From contig JBCCQN010000041.1 in NCBI GenBank assembly GCA_039024315.1, positions 1-46,054 of the forward strand: DNA of 46,054 bases, read 5' to 3'. The stretch is from JBCAWW01 sp039024315 (lineage in GTDB: Bacteria > Bacteroidota > Bacteroidia > J057). A program made the translations under genes and the position numbers. Positions 33,751 through 41,730 of the stretch are shown piece after piece. The notes beneath the pieces were generated by a model. The model worked only from the letters and a program-made list of their open reading frames with translations, did no database searches and was not told the DNA's origin. How positions within the stretch are numbered: the stretch's first letter is position 1; each line of letters starts with the position of its first letter.

Positions 33751-35259
33751 TCAATCCACTCTACCGACTAATTCAAGCAAGACCTCATAGTAGTTTTCAT
33801 CAAGCAAGCGGGCTTTGAGCCAAGCATAGAAACTCATTTCCTGTAAGTCTTCTGTATCAGCAGTTTTGATGGGAAACTGTTGTCTGATTTGATCATAGAT
33901 TTCAGCTTGATGAAAAAGTTCGGGCCGATGAATCATTTTCTCGACCACATTCAAAAAGATCTTGCCTTTGCTGTATTCTTCAGTAAGGAGGAGGTCCCCA
34001 TACTGTTTTTCGATCATTTTGATTTGTTTAAGGACAAGGTCTTCGTTGCCCAATTCCATTTGAAGGATGAGTTCACTTAGGTACTTTTTAAGGACCCATT
34101 CTCGACCCATCTCTCTTTCTTGGGACTTTTCAGAACCAGGCATGTTGAGGCCACAGCGAAAGGCGAGAGAATATTCTTGGCGGAGAAAATAGTTAATCCC
34201 TAAGTTGAAATAAGCATTTAGTTGGTCTTGTCTTCGGGTAGCGACCAAAGGCTTTTCTAGGAATTCTTTTAACAGCTTGACTGCTTTTTCGCTTTCATTG
34301 AGGAAGGTATAATTGGCTGCTTTGAGCATTACTACTCGAGAATAAAATAAGGACCAATGACTCTTTTTGTAGCGCTCAGAGCTTTCTATCAACTTATCTA
34401 ACCAAAGGAGTGAGGCTGCAAATTTTTTGTTGCGATACAATACGTGCGCAATCATGTAAAGCAGTTCTAAACGATAAGCATGATATTGTTGTTGGAAGCC
34501 ATAAGTGGCCTCGATGTGCTCATATTGAGCGATGATAAAGGGTTCAAAAGCGTTGAAATCGCGTTTGGCAAGCACTGCGCTACGCGCAATTTTCATCAAT
34601 TTGAAAAAAAGGCGAGGTCGTTTACCGACGACTTCGGTGAGTTGGTATCGTTCGAGCACACTTTGAACAGTCTGATCAAATTCTAGATGCCTTCCTTTCT
34701 GACGCACTTCCTGCAACTGCTTGGCAATCAGGCTACAAGCAATATTAGCCCTTTCGTCTTCATCGACTCTGACGCGATTGTGCTTCATTTTGTCGAGTAG
34801 TTCTTCTATCCCTCCGGGGAACGCACGGTCGAGTTTTTCAATTTGAAGTTGATAGACAGAGTGTAAAAGATCGTGATGCTCATGAGCTAAGGCGAGTTTT
34901 TCGGCTTTGGCGAGATAACTCCAAGCCAATTCGTCTAAGCGCTGGTTGAAAAGATAACGAGCGAGGGACATGTGCCCCATAATCGTGGAAGCTGCACTAG
35001 GATCATCTTCGATTTGCTGGAGCATCAAAAAGGAACGAAGCTGCTGCATCAAGCGTTTACGTAGCGCATGATAAGCGGTAGGATTGGGTTTTTCTGGATA
35101 GAGTTTCTTTAAGATATCCACCTCTTGATCCGCCAAAAGCAAAGCTAAGAGTGCCTCATCTTTACGATTTTTCTTGGGTTTTTGCCTTTGCAGGAAACGG
35201 GTAAAAGCCCTTTGTTCGTCGGTAGAAAGTGTGCTAAGTATAGTCTTGAGTTTATCCAT
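33751..35259 (-). CDS. Helical-repeat (TPR-like) protein, hypothetical
   Basis: A 502-aa cytosolic protein with no signal peptide. It opens with a basic STDEQRAFTRFLQRQKPKKNRKDEALLALLL segment, then consists of paired helices such as LDELAWSYLAKAEKLALAHEHHD, KKFAASLLWLDKLIESSER and QLNAYFNLGINYFLRQEYSLAFRCGL, which look like degenerate TPRs. I recognise no named family; similar large helical proteins with this N-terminus occur in Saprospiria. It is a single gene, convergent with the M14 peptidase gene. Confidence 0.75.
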   Translation of the reverse strand: MDKLKTILSTLSTDEQRAFTRFLQRQKPKKNRKDEALLALLLADQEVDILKKLYPEKPNPTAYHALRKRLMQQLRSFLMLQQIEDDPSAASTIMGHMSLARYLFNQRLDELAWSYLAKAEKLALAHEHHDLLHSVYQLQIEKLDRAFPGGIEELLDKMKHNRVRVDEDERANIACSLIAKQLQEVRQKGRHLEFDQTVQSVLERYQLTEVVGKRPRLFFKLMKIARSAVLAKRDFNAFEPFIIAQYEHIEATYGFQQQYHAYRLELLYMIAHVLYRNKKFAASLLWLDKLIESSERYKKSHWSLFYSRVVMLKAANYTFLNESEKAVKLLKEFLEKPLVATRRQDQLNAYFNLGINYFLRQEYSLAFRCGLNMPGSEKSQEREMGREWVLKKYLSELILQMELGNEDLVLKQIKMIEKQYGDLLLTEEYSKGKIFLNVVEKMIHRPELFHQAEIYDQIRQQFPIKTADTEDLQEMSFYAWLKARLLDENYYEVLLELVGRVD

Positions 35260-35463
35260 TTGCTTATTGAGCTATATGGAATTGTACTCCTAAAATAAGT
35301 AAAGGTTTATAGCTTTAAAAGTCAGTAATTTTAAATGTAAAATTCTGTCTTTTAATTACTTGTGCAAAAATAACTCCTTCTTAAAAGTCTTTAATTTGGA
35401 CAACTTGGTTTAACATCTCTCTGTAGTGTTCCGTTTCTTGAGGCATAAACAATTAAAATCATT

Positions 35464-35736
35464 ATGCAAGGAAACACTTATCAGAAAAACACAAACGCTT
35501 GGCGTTTTCAAACTTGGGCATCCTTCTTGTTAGCGCTAGGTCTTACCATAGCAGGCATCATCCAAATGGACGGAGATTTTTGGGTGAGAGGTTATTTAGT
35601 AATGGGGGTGCTCTTTTCGGTTGGTACGAGCTTTACCCTTTCCAAAACGATCAGAGATGATCACGAGGCAGAGCAGATTATCAATCAAGTGAGACGTGCT
35701 AAAACAGAGCGTATGTTAAACGAGATGGATGAGTAG
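35464..35736 (+). CDS. YiaA/YiaB-family inner membrane protein
   Basis: A 90-aa protein with two transmembrane helices (about 15-35 and 43-62) matching the YiaAB domain (PF05360): AWRFQTWASFLLALGLTIAGI, a short loop IQMDGDFWVRGY, then LVMGVLFSVGTSFTLSKTIRDDHEAEQ. The charged C-terminus should lie in the cytoplasm. Function is unknown across the family. The upstream 204-bp gap contains an AT-rich region with TTAATTTG near 35391-35398, a poor match to a -7 box. Confidence 0.88.
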   Translation: MQGNTYQKNTNAWRFQTWASFLLALGLTIAGIIQMDGDFWVRGYLVMGVLFSVGTSFTLSKTIRDDHEAEQIINQVRRAKTERMLNEMDE

Positions 35737-35751
35737 GGAATGGTTGAATAG

Positions 35752-35819
35752 GGAATTGTTGAGTTGTTAAATCTTAGAATTTTTGAATTCATTCACCTAT
35801 TCAACAAATCAACAATTCC
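35752..35819. terminator. Long imperfect inverted repeat between convergent genes
   Basis: Arms GGAATTGTTGAGTTGTT (35752-35768) and AACAAATCAACAATTCC (35803-35819) pair over 17 bp with one mismatch around a 34-nt AT-rich loop. It lies between the YiaA-like stop and the ArsC-like stop, directly abutting a palindromic element copy. Confidence 0.4.
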
Positions 35820-35820
35820 G

Positions 35821-35842
35821 CTAAGCGTTCTGCGAAGCAGTA
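35821..35842 (+). repeat. Palindromic element copy (intergenic)
   Basis: AAGCGTTCTGCGAAGCAGTA followed by AC, the consensus form. It lies 27 bp from the 3' end of the ArsC-like gene. Confidence 0.8.
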
Positions 35843-35869
35843 ACTAGAAAAAAGATTCCGGAATCTTTT

Positions 35870-36502
35870 CTATAAACTGGCAAACAAAAAGGCCATCTCA
35901 CTCGCAATTTGCAAACTTCTAGCTTGGTAAGTGGCTGCTTGTTCAGGTGTCCCATCGGATTTTTTAGGATCTACGTAAGGCAGAGCCACCCTAGCGCTCG
36001 CTCCAAATACTACTGGACAGGCTTCATCCGCTTCCGTGCAAGTCATAATTGCGCAAAAGTCCGCTTTAGGATTTTTGGGATCATCATACTTCTTTGACCA
36101 AGCTGATTGGGGCTCAGCCGTTTCTGCATATTGTACCGCATATAAGGGATTGCCGTCTACGTCCTCAGTGCTAATAACAAAACCTTGGCTCCTAAGCGCT
36201 GCAATTGCATTGGGATTAAAAGCCGTGGCCTCGGTACCACCCGAATAGGTTTCTACTTTTGTAAAACCATAGTAGTCTGCCATCACTTTGGCCCAAACTT
36301 GGCCAAAATGACTGCGGCGAGAATTGTGTGTACAGATGAAAACTAAACGAGGGATTTTTCCCTCTGCAATTGCAGATTGGATATAGCCTTTTATCTCCCC
36401 TAATTTATTTATCCGATCAGCTGGCAGCTGTTGTGCCAATTGGATCGCTTCCTCGATTGTTGGAACTATCTCTTTTTTAGAGCTGTTAGATGGCATCATC
36501 AT
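35870..36502 (-). CDS. ArsC-like low-molecular-weight phosphatase/arsenate reductase
   Basis: A 210-aa cytosolic protein with an N-terminal helical extension of about 50 residues, then the LMW tyrosine-phosphatase/ArsC fold. The P-loop is CTHNSRRS (Cys57, Arg63). A Cys155-x6-Cys162 pair in CTEADEACP and Asp178 in YVDPK follow. The Cys-Cys and Cys-Asp spacings (7 and 16) equal those of the thioredoxin-coupled arsenate reductase of plasmid pI258 (Cys82, Cys89, Asp105), so the full redox relay appears present. Relatives are often annotated only as phosphatases. Three consecutive ATGs make the start uncertain by up to two codons. It overlaps the DUF2452 stop by 17 bp. Confidence 0.82.
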   Translation of the reverse strand: MMMPSNSSKKEIVPTIEEAIQLAQQLPADRINKLGEIKGYIQSAIAEGKIPRLVFICTHNSRRSHFGQVWAKVMADYYGFTKVETYSGGTEATAFNPNAIAALRSQGFVISTEDVDGNPLYAVQYAETAEPQSAWSKKYDDPKNPKADFCAIMTCTEADEACPVVFGASARVALPYVDPKKSDGTPEQAATYQARSLQIASEMAFLFASL

Positions 36503-36950
36503 TTACGTCTTTCAATTCCCAAGTATGATCCGCTAAAAGGCGAACACTAGAAATGAAGACTGGAAAAGGATTGGAGCGACCCCACTCATTTGGAGCGACC
36601 AGTGAAAGCACCCATTCACCATTTTCTCTTTCGTAGAGATGGTAAGTTTGATGAATCAGGGGTTCAAATCCGACTGCGGCCTCATAAATACGAGTGGAGA
36701 CTTCTACTCTTTTTTGGATATCACGCGCTTGAGAAGCAAGTAGCTCCATTTGCTCTCTAATACGCTCCATTTGATCGCCCGTCTGCTCTACCATAGCCTG
36801 CATTGCGCGCCCTTTGACCTTGCCTTTGTCGATGGGTTTGATGATCGGACTCCCGACATTATTGGCATAAGGGAGACTATGCGGATTCTCGGCTATTTTA
36901 TCAGCATCTATAGGGTTTACAAACTCAATATCTTCCTCTTCAGACTTCAT
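36486..36950 (-). CDS. DUF2452 domain protein
   Basis: A 154-aa soluble protein matching DUF2452 (PF10504): an N-terminal IADKIAENPHSLPYANNVGSPIIKP-like segment, a helical MEQ/QMERIREQMELLASQARDIQKRVE coiled region, then FEPLIHQTYHLYERENGEWVLSLVAPNEWG and a short C-terminus. The function is unknown. Its 3' end overlaps the ArsC-like start, so the two are translationally coupled. This pairing offers a guess at a redox or metal/metalloid stress context, but nothing in the sequence proves it. Confidence 0.82.
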   Translation of the reverse strand: MKSEEEDIEFVNPIDADKIAENPHSLPYANNVGSPIIKPIDKGKVKGRAMQAMVEQTGDQMERIREQMELLASQARDIQKRVEVSTRIYEAAVGFEPLIHQTYHLYERENGEWVLSLVAPNEWGRSNPFPVFISSVRLLADHTWELKDVNDDAI

Positions 36951-37000
36951 GTTGCAATATTATAAAAACAGAAAACGGGAACCTAAAAGATTCCCGCTTC

Positions 37001-37037
37001 GACACACATGATTGAGGATAGGACACACATGATTCGA
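37001..37037 (+). repeat. Tandem CACACATGATT motif
   Basis: GACACACATGATT occurs at 37001-37013 and 37022-37034. The longer form CACACATGATTGAG (37003-37016) recurs exactly at 39278-39291, and CACACATGA overlaps the HPt start codon at 38321-38329. The stretch 36951-37376 otherwise holds only a terminator; I see no supportable gene in it. Confidence 0.45.
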
Positions 37038-37225
37038 TAAAATAGAGTTCGTATGATGTGTATGTTGTTCCTCTGTTTTTTTAACTTACTTCAAGCTATA
37101 AAACCTTTCGGAACATAGAAAATATCACGTGCTTCGTTAAAGCGGGAAACCTGACTTCCTGATGTAAGAAATCATTGAGGCGTGAAAAGGTTTTCAATCA
37201 GGCTATTTTGGGCGAAAAAAATAGA

Positions 37226-37254
37226 GAAAGGTCTTCCTAGGGGGAAGACCTTTC
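37226..37254 (-). terminator. Intrinsic terminator for XRE/S24 repressor gene
   Basis: A 12-bp perfect stem, GAAAGGTCTTCC (37226-37237) and GGAAGACCTTTC (37243-37254), with a 5-nt loop. Read on the minus strand it is followed by TCTATTTTTTTC, a T-run typical of intrinsic terminators. It lies 122 nt after the repressor stop. Confidence 0.75.
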
Positions 37255-37376
37255 GATAAACACGTTCAAAGCCGTACTGGCTGAGTAAACTGAAAACAAG
37301 CCTATGTGCCAAACTGATGACACAAAATTCTTAAATATTACATTGTTGGCTTTGTCGGGACGTTAGATTATAGGCT

Positions 37377-38126
37377 TTATTTATCCTGGGACATCGCGAT
37401 GTGAGCGTAAAACTGCCAAACTTCAAGCACATCTTCCAGCTCTACTTCATAGGGAGCAAAGTGTGGATTGTCAGAAGTAAGCAGCAAGGATTCTGCTTTA
37501 TTTGCATGAGGGGAAAGATAAACTCGTTTAAATACTAGACCTTCCTTGGTCACTAAGACATATCGTTCCCCTACTTTTATCTCTTCGATTTCAACAAACT
37601 TTCCTAAGACCACAGAGCCCGCCGCCACTGGTGGCATCGAATCTCCACTAATTTCAAATGCACGAAAAGTCGCCCCCGTCGGTAGCCATGGGAGATGAAA
37701 GCTTTCTAGTTCTTTGATGTATTCACGGTCCGAAAAACCTTTTACATATCCTGCGGCTGCTTTCTCGGGCACCATAGCAATTTTCTCTATATCATTACCG
37801 TCAACTGGTACGGCTAAGATTTGGAGTCTCGTATTACCGGGCTGGAGGACTTTCTGGAGTCGATGGTTTTGCAAAGATTCCAGATCAATACTGATGATAC
37901 TTTGATAATCAATATTAAAATGCTTAAGAATCGGCAGCATCAGATCTGGTTGCGGGAAAGCGCGCCCTTCTTCGTAGGAGCCAATATTACGACCGATGGC
38001 TAAGATCTTTTTAGGGTCGTTATCTCTTGAAATAATCGTTGCTAAATCTTTTTGGGTTAGCTTTTCTCTAATGCGCAAAAATCTAATATTTTTGCCCAAT
38101 TGGGTTTTGAATTCTTGTCTTTCCAT
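37377..38126 (-). CDS. XRE-family repressor with S24 (LexA-like) peptidase domain
   Basis: A 249-aa regulator. The N-terminal helix-turn-helix (about 11-60: LRIREKLTQKDLATIISRD, NIGSYEEGRAFPQPDLM) binds DNA. The C-terminal domain (about 118-245) is S24-like, with the serine motif GDSMPP (Ser163), Lys200 in LVFKRV and an Ala125-Gly126 pair in KAAAGY. The Ser-Lys distance is 37 residues, as in LexA and UmuD, and the Ala-Gly pair lies 38 before Ser, close to LexA. Self-cleavage under RecA-type induction is therefore plausible but inferred. ATG at 38126 was chosen over an upstream in-frame start at 38159. A half-site cluster lies just upstream. Confidence 0.88.
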   Translation of the reverse strand: MERQEFKTQLGKNIRFLRIREKLTQKDLATIISRDNDPKKILAIGRNIGSYEEGRAFPQPDLMLPILKHFNIDYQSIISIDLESLQNHRLQKVLQPGNTRLQILAVPVDGNDIEKIAMVPEKAAAGYVKGFSDREYIKELESFHLPWLPTGATFRAFEISGDSMPPVAAGSVVLGKFVEIEEIKVGERYVLVTKEGLVFKRVYLSPHANKAESLLLTSDNPHFAPYEVELEDVLEVWQFYAHIAMSQDK

Positions 38127-38139
38127 TACTTTAAACGTG

Positions 38140-38193
38140 TTTGCTAGCAAATTTAGCAAAATGATGCTAATTAAACAAGCAATATATGCTAAA
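38140..38193. promoter_or_regulatory. Operator cluster upstream of XRE/S24 repressor
   Basis: The perfect palindrome TTTGCTAGCAAA (38140-38151) is followed by TTTAGCAAA (38152-38160), ATGCTAA (38164-38170) and ATGCTAAA (38186-38193). In total there are five TGCTA/TAGCA half-sites within 50 bp. The first is 14 bp upstream of the repressor start, which fits autoregulation. Confidence 0.55.
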
Positions 38194-38326
38194 AAAAATA
38201 GAAATTGCCTGAGGATTAAGTCTTTATAAGTGATAGAAAATACAGCTCTTATACTTTTTTATTTGTTGTGGCCTTATTTATTTAGAATTATCGAAAGACA
38301 TACAATCAATTTGAAATCTTCCACAC

Positions 38327-38716
38327 ATGAATAGCAGCAATGGAACCTTGACTTACGAATACCTTGATAGTGATTCTTTAGAGATGATCTTTGATCTGAT
38401 GGATGGGGATGCGGAAATGATCATTGACCTTGTAGATACGCTGACAGAAACTACTCCTGATTTATTAGAAGAGTTAGATGCTGGAGTAAAATCTCAAAAT
38501 CCATCCCAAATCAGAGAAGCCGCCCACGCACTCAAATCTTCTAACGCTCAGTTAGGAGCACTCGATTTTTCTGAACTATGTCGTCAAATGGAAGAAAAAG
38601 GCAAACGAGAAGAATTAGAAGAAACCGATAAGTTGTTAGATTTGATTTATAAGGAGTTTAAAAAGGTTGAGCAAGCCCTCAATTCTTGGAAAGTCAAAGT
38701 TGAAGGGCAAGTGTAA
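38327..38716 (+). CDS. HPt-domain phosphotransfer protein
   Basis: A 129-aa single-domain histidine phosphotransfer protein. A short N-terminus leads to a four-helix bundle with the phospho-acceptor His67 in IREAAHALKSSNAQLGALDFSELCRQME, the standard HPt signature, preceded by LVDTLTETTPDLLEELDAG. It would relay phosphate between a hybrid kinase and a response regulator, but no partner is adjacent. The nearest kinases in the window are LytS and TPR types without receiver domains. Its own intrinsic terminator follows 18 bp after the stop, so it is monocistronic. Confidence 0.9.
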   Translation: MNSSNGTLTYEYLDSDSLEMIFDLMDGDAEMIIDLVDTLTETTPDLLEELDAGVKSQNPSQIREAAHALKSSNAQLGALDFSELCRQMEEKGKREELEETDKLLDLIYKEFKKVEQALNSWKVKVEGQV

Positions 38717-38734
38717 TTATTTTATTCCATCTTC

Positions 38735-38767
38735 AAAGCGGTCGATAATTGATTTATCGACCGCTTT
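38735..38767 (+). terminator. Intrinsic terminator after HPt gene
   Basis: A 14-bp perfect stem, AAAGCGGTCGATAA and TTATCGACCGCTTT, with a 5-nt loop, then CTTTTTGC. Strong and well placed, 18 nt past the stop. Confidence 0.9.
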
Positions 38768-38871
38768 CTTTTTGCAGGTAAGGATATGGAGCAGAAGGGT
38801 TTTTTATTTATTACGACTATATGCAAATTTATGTCATAATATTATTTAACCTGAAGAATAATTACATTTTT

Positions 38872-39270
38872 ATGAAACTGCGCACAGTTAAATTTACCCT
38901 TTTTTCCTTGCTCATGATGTTTAGCGTTGCTATGATGGCTCAATCCAAAGCCAATGCCACGCTAAGCGTTGGGAAAACAGCCTTTACCACTGCCTCTCAT
39001 CCAGACATCAAAGTAGTAAAGGTTTATCCTAATCCAACTCCTGACTATTTGATCATCGAGGGTGGACAAGCAAATTGCCCAAGCAAGCAATGCTTGATCG
39101 CCGAAGTGGTTGATTTAAATGGTGAAATCGTAATCGAGGAATACGTGGATTTGAGCACGGGTGTAGATGAAATTGATCTAACAGGTTTAGATGATCAATT
39201 ATATTTCCTTCGCATTTACAATCAAGATCAAAGCTTTACTTTTGAAGAGCGTATTCAAAAGGGAGAATAA
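38872..39270 (+). CDS. Short secreted protein with T9SS-type C-terminal domain
   Basis: A 132-aa protein from ATG 38872 (51 bases inside a longer frame). A signal peptide (MKLRTVKFTLFSLLMMFSVAMMAQ) is followed by a short linker, and the rest is a type IX sorting-domain-like beta-sandwich: VVKVYPNPTPDYLIIEG, CLIAEVVDLNGEIVIEEYVDL, then LDDQLYFLRIYNQDQSFTFEERIQKG. Normally this domain is the C-terminal tail of large secreted enzymes or adhesins; here it is almost the whole mature protein. It could be a minimal cargo, a decoy or the remnant of a larger gene. A terminator follows. Confidence 0.8.
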   Translation: MKLRTVKFTLFSLLMMFSVAMMAQSKANATLSVGKTAFTTASHPDIKVVKVYPNPTPDYLIIEGGQANCPSKQCLIAEVVDLNGEIVIEEYVDLSTGVDEIDLTGLDDQLYFLRIYNQDQSFTFEERIQKGE

Positions 39271-39293
39271 AAAATTCCACACATGATTGAGCG

Positions 39294-39321
39294 GGGATGG
39301 CTTTCGGGCCATCCCTTTTTT
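39294..39321 (+). terminator. Intrinsic terminator between convergent genes
   Basis: Stem GGGATGGC / GCCATCCC with a 6-nt loop (TTTCGG), followed by TTTTTT. It terminates the T9SS-domain gene on the plus strand and touches the stop of the rhamnosidase gene at 39320. Confidence 0.85.
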
Positions 39322-41662
39322 ACTTTGTTATCTGTAGATGGTTGGGTCCAGATTGCAGAAAAAAGGTCTTATCTTCCCAAATAAGCTTACCTACTAAGCC
39401 CGTGGGCAGGGTAATGTTTGTCTTTACTAGCTCGCCCTGCCTTTGGTAATGGACTTTTATCCTTCCCGCAGGGTGAGGGAGAGAAGCTTCCACTCGGTTT
39501 AATTTTCCAAGATGGGGTACAAATGTAATTTCCTTTGATGCTAATCCCGCTGGCCGCATGCCAACTACACTCGCTAAGAAAAAGTGTGCCGGATGGGCAC
39601 TCCAAGCATGACAGTCGGAGCGATCATGAGAAGCAAAACCTGTCTCACCTACAGTGCTGTGGCCGCGTTCGATGAAATCGTACCAAAACCCCATCTGATC
39701 TAGTATCGCACCCTCCCTCCCAGTTTGTTGCATGGCACAAAAGAGATAGTAAGAAAAGTAGCTACTAGCATACTCATCAAATTCTTCCTCCAAGATTTTT
39801 TGCATTAATAGCCGCTGAGCATCAGGGGAATCTAATCCGCATAAAATGGCTAGGACATTGCTATGCTGTGAGAACAGTGTACGATCTGGGGCATCTTGAT
39901 ATAATTGCCTCTCTTCATTCCAACAATGAATTTTGATTCCCGCTTTGAGTTTTGCGGCGATAAGTTCCCACCTTTGCGCTTTATGATTTTCACCGAGCGC
40001 TTGGTACAGTTTGATGCTAGTCTGAAGACTTTGTAAATAACAAAGACTCATCATAGTCGAATGTACACATTCACCTGACTCAGACGTTCGGGGAACCCGG
40101 CCTTGATCAATGCTCCAATCAATAAAATTTCGCTCCGGTAAGTATCCCAATAGGTTTGTCGATTCGTCCATATGACGCGCGTAATAGTTAAGCACTCCTT
40201 CAATTGGCTCAATAAAGGTCTTTACAAAACTGCTATCAGCTCGATATTGGAAATAGTCATATATCGTCTGTACCCAAACCAGCGACCAACTACCATGATC
40301 AAAAGGAAAGCGTGAAGGGTAAGCAGATGTCATTAATCCTGTTGCCGGATTGGCAGATTGCGGGTAAATCCTAAGCATCTCCCGCAGCAAACGATCATCT
40401 GTCGTGAGATAAGTAGAAAGAGCCGCAATGGGACGATTATCCCCGCCATAACTCATCTGTTCATAAAAGGGCGTATCGTAATAAGTTTCCCCAGAGCACA
40501 TCTCTAGGGTCCGGCGACACATTTCAAATATTTGATTGAGAGTGTCATTATCACAATGAAACTCGGCTAAGTCTTCATAAGGATAACCAGAATAGCGATT
40601 GACATAACGCTCAATGTGTAGTGCCTCATCATTGGTCTGGATTTCTAGTTGTACATAACGAAAGCAACGCTTCCAGAGAGGGATAAATCGAAAATCTGTA
40701 CCATCCGTAATGAGTTCATCCCAAACACCAAACATCTCTAGGCCTTTTATTGAGTCGCGGTGGGCTTTGAGGTTGAATTTCTCATACAGGGCTTCGGCAT
40801 AGCGGATTCTGATTTGACTATTTTCTCCTCCTTTGAGGTCCAGTTCTGGATATCCCATACTTAAGTGCTCAAAATCAAGTAAGACTTTGGCTTTGGTGTG
40901 AGGAGGGATGACCAATTTATGCTGATCCTGAGGCCAATTAGCTAGGGTTTCAAAACCTTCAATCTGCCTGATTTGGGGCCATATTGGTTCTCCTACACGC
41001 ATAAAGGGAATATTTCGAGCCATCAGGGGCCAAGGAGCGCTACCCTCAAAATGTAAGGCTTCTGCCTTTGGCCATTCTTGATCGTCAAAAGAAGGCATAG
41101 CCCAGCCGTGTGGATACTGGGCGACATCCAGACGATCTCCCGGTCCGCAGGCGTAATAGCCGTAAAACCAGCGCTTATCAAAAAGCATTTCCTGATAAGT
41201 AATAGGCTCATAAGCAGGATTTTGATATACTTTCCATACCTGATTAGTACTCAAATAATCAAACTGAGGACTGATAGGGGTAAGGAAAAAGGCGGTCTGA
41301 TTCGAAAAGAAAGACATTGGTTTGTCTTGACCTAGGTTAAAGACAAGGACGGCTATAACATTCTGCCCCTCTTCGAGGAACGCTTGGATATCTACTTGGT
41401 CGTATTTGTATGTCTGCAGATCTCCCTTAGCGGGTCCAAAGCATACGGAGCGACCGTTGACAAATAAACGGTACCGATTGTCTGCAGAAATTGCGATCCA
41501 AAGTGAATCCGGAACAGTGTCTAGGCTAAATTGCTTACGAAAATGATAAACGCCATAGGTAGTATTGTTTGCCGAGGGGTAACTGATCCAGTGGGGAACT
41601 ATTTCCGCAAAAAGAGTATTGCAAGCTAAGAGTAAGCCTATCCATAGATAAATTGCTTTCAT
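39320..41662 (-). CDS. Alpha-L-rhamnosidase (GH78), secreted
   Basis: A 780-aa exported glycosidase. After a signal peptide (to about LFA) comes a beta-sandwich (YGVYHFRKQFSLDTVPDSLWIAISADNRYRLFVNG, then VDIQAFLEEGQNVIAVLVFNLG), a further sandwich region and the (alpha/alpha)6 barrel typical of GH78. The acidic catalytic region reads YYDTPFYEQMSYGGDNR, matching the DxxxxE...D pattern of the family, and GHSTVGETGFASHDRSDCHAWSAHPAHFF lies near the C-terminal catalytic Glu. It should release rhamnose from plant or algal glycans or bacterial polysaccharides. It is not in a classic SusC/SusD locus. Confidence 0.88.
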   Translation of the reverse strand: MKAIYLWIGLLLACNTLFAEIVPHWISYPSANNTTYGVYHFRKQFSLDTVPDSLWIAISADNRYRLFVNGRSVCFGPAKGDLQTYKYDQVDIQAFLEEGQNVIAVLVFNLGQDKPMSFFSNQTAFFLTPISPQFDYLSTNQVWKVYQNPAYEPITYQEMLFDKRWFYGYYACGPGDRLDVAQYPHGWAMPSFDDQEWPKAEALHFEGSAPWPLMARNIPFMRVGEPIWPQIRQIEGFETLANWPQDQHKLVIPPHTKAKVLLDFEHLSMGYPELDLKGGENSQIRIRYAEALYEKFNLKAHRDSIKGLEMFGVWDELITDGTDFRFIPLWKRCFRYVQLEIQTNDEALHIERYVNRYSGYPYEDLAEFHCDNDTLNQIFEMCRRTLEMCSGETYYDTPFYEQMSYGGDNRPIAALSTYLTTDDRLLREMLRIYPQSANPATGLMTSAYPSRFPFDHGSWSLVWVQTIYDYFQYRADSSFVKTFIEPIEGVLNYYARHMDESTNLLGYLPERNFIDWSIDQGRVPRTSESGECVHSTMMSLCYLQSLQTSIKLYQALGENHKAQRWELIAAKLKAGIKIHCWNEERQLYQDAPDRTLFSQHSNVLAILCGLDSPDAQRLLMQKILEEEFDEYASSYFSYYLFCAMQQTGREGAILDQMGFWYDFIERGHSTVGETGFASHDRSDCHAWSAHPAHFFLASVVGMRPAGLASKEITFVPHLGKLNRVEASLPHPAGRIKVHYQRQGELVKTNITLPTGLVGKLIWEDKTFFLQSGPNHLQITK

Positions 41663-41730
41663 AACAAATCCATAAATTGGGAGAAATTCAAGCTAAGGAT
41701 TTGTGTGGAGCAAGAGAAACTTAAATACAG

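Noticed and set aside
34813..34833. GGGGAACGCAC, resembling half of the palindromic element
   Set aside because: There is no second arm, and it lies within a continuous helical coding segment.
37090..37200. Small minus-strand frame of about 33 codons with a TTG start in the gene-free stretch
   Set aside because: Two overlapping frames look equally protein-like, there is no ATG or ribosome-binding site, and no recognisable family.
41366..41391. Look-alike of the palindromic element (GAGGAACGCTTGG) in the rhamnosidase gene
   Set aside because: Only the left arm matches, and the encoded AFLEEGQN is a normal GH78 sequence, so it is likely chance.
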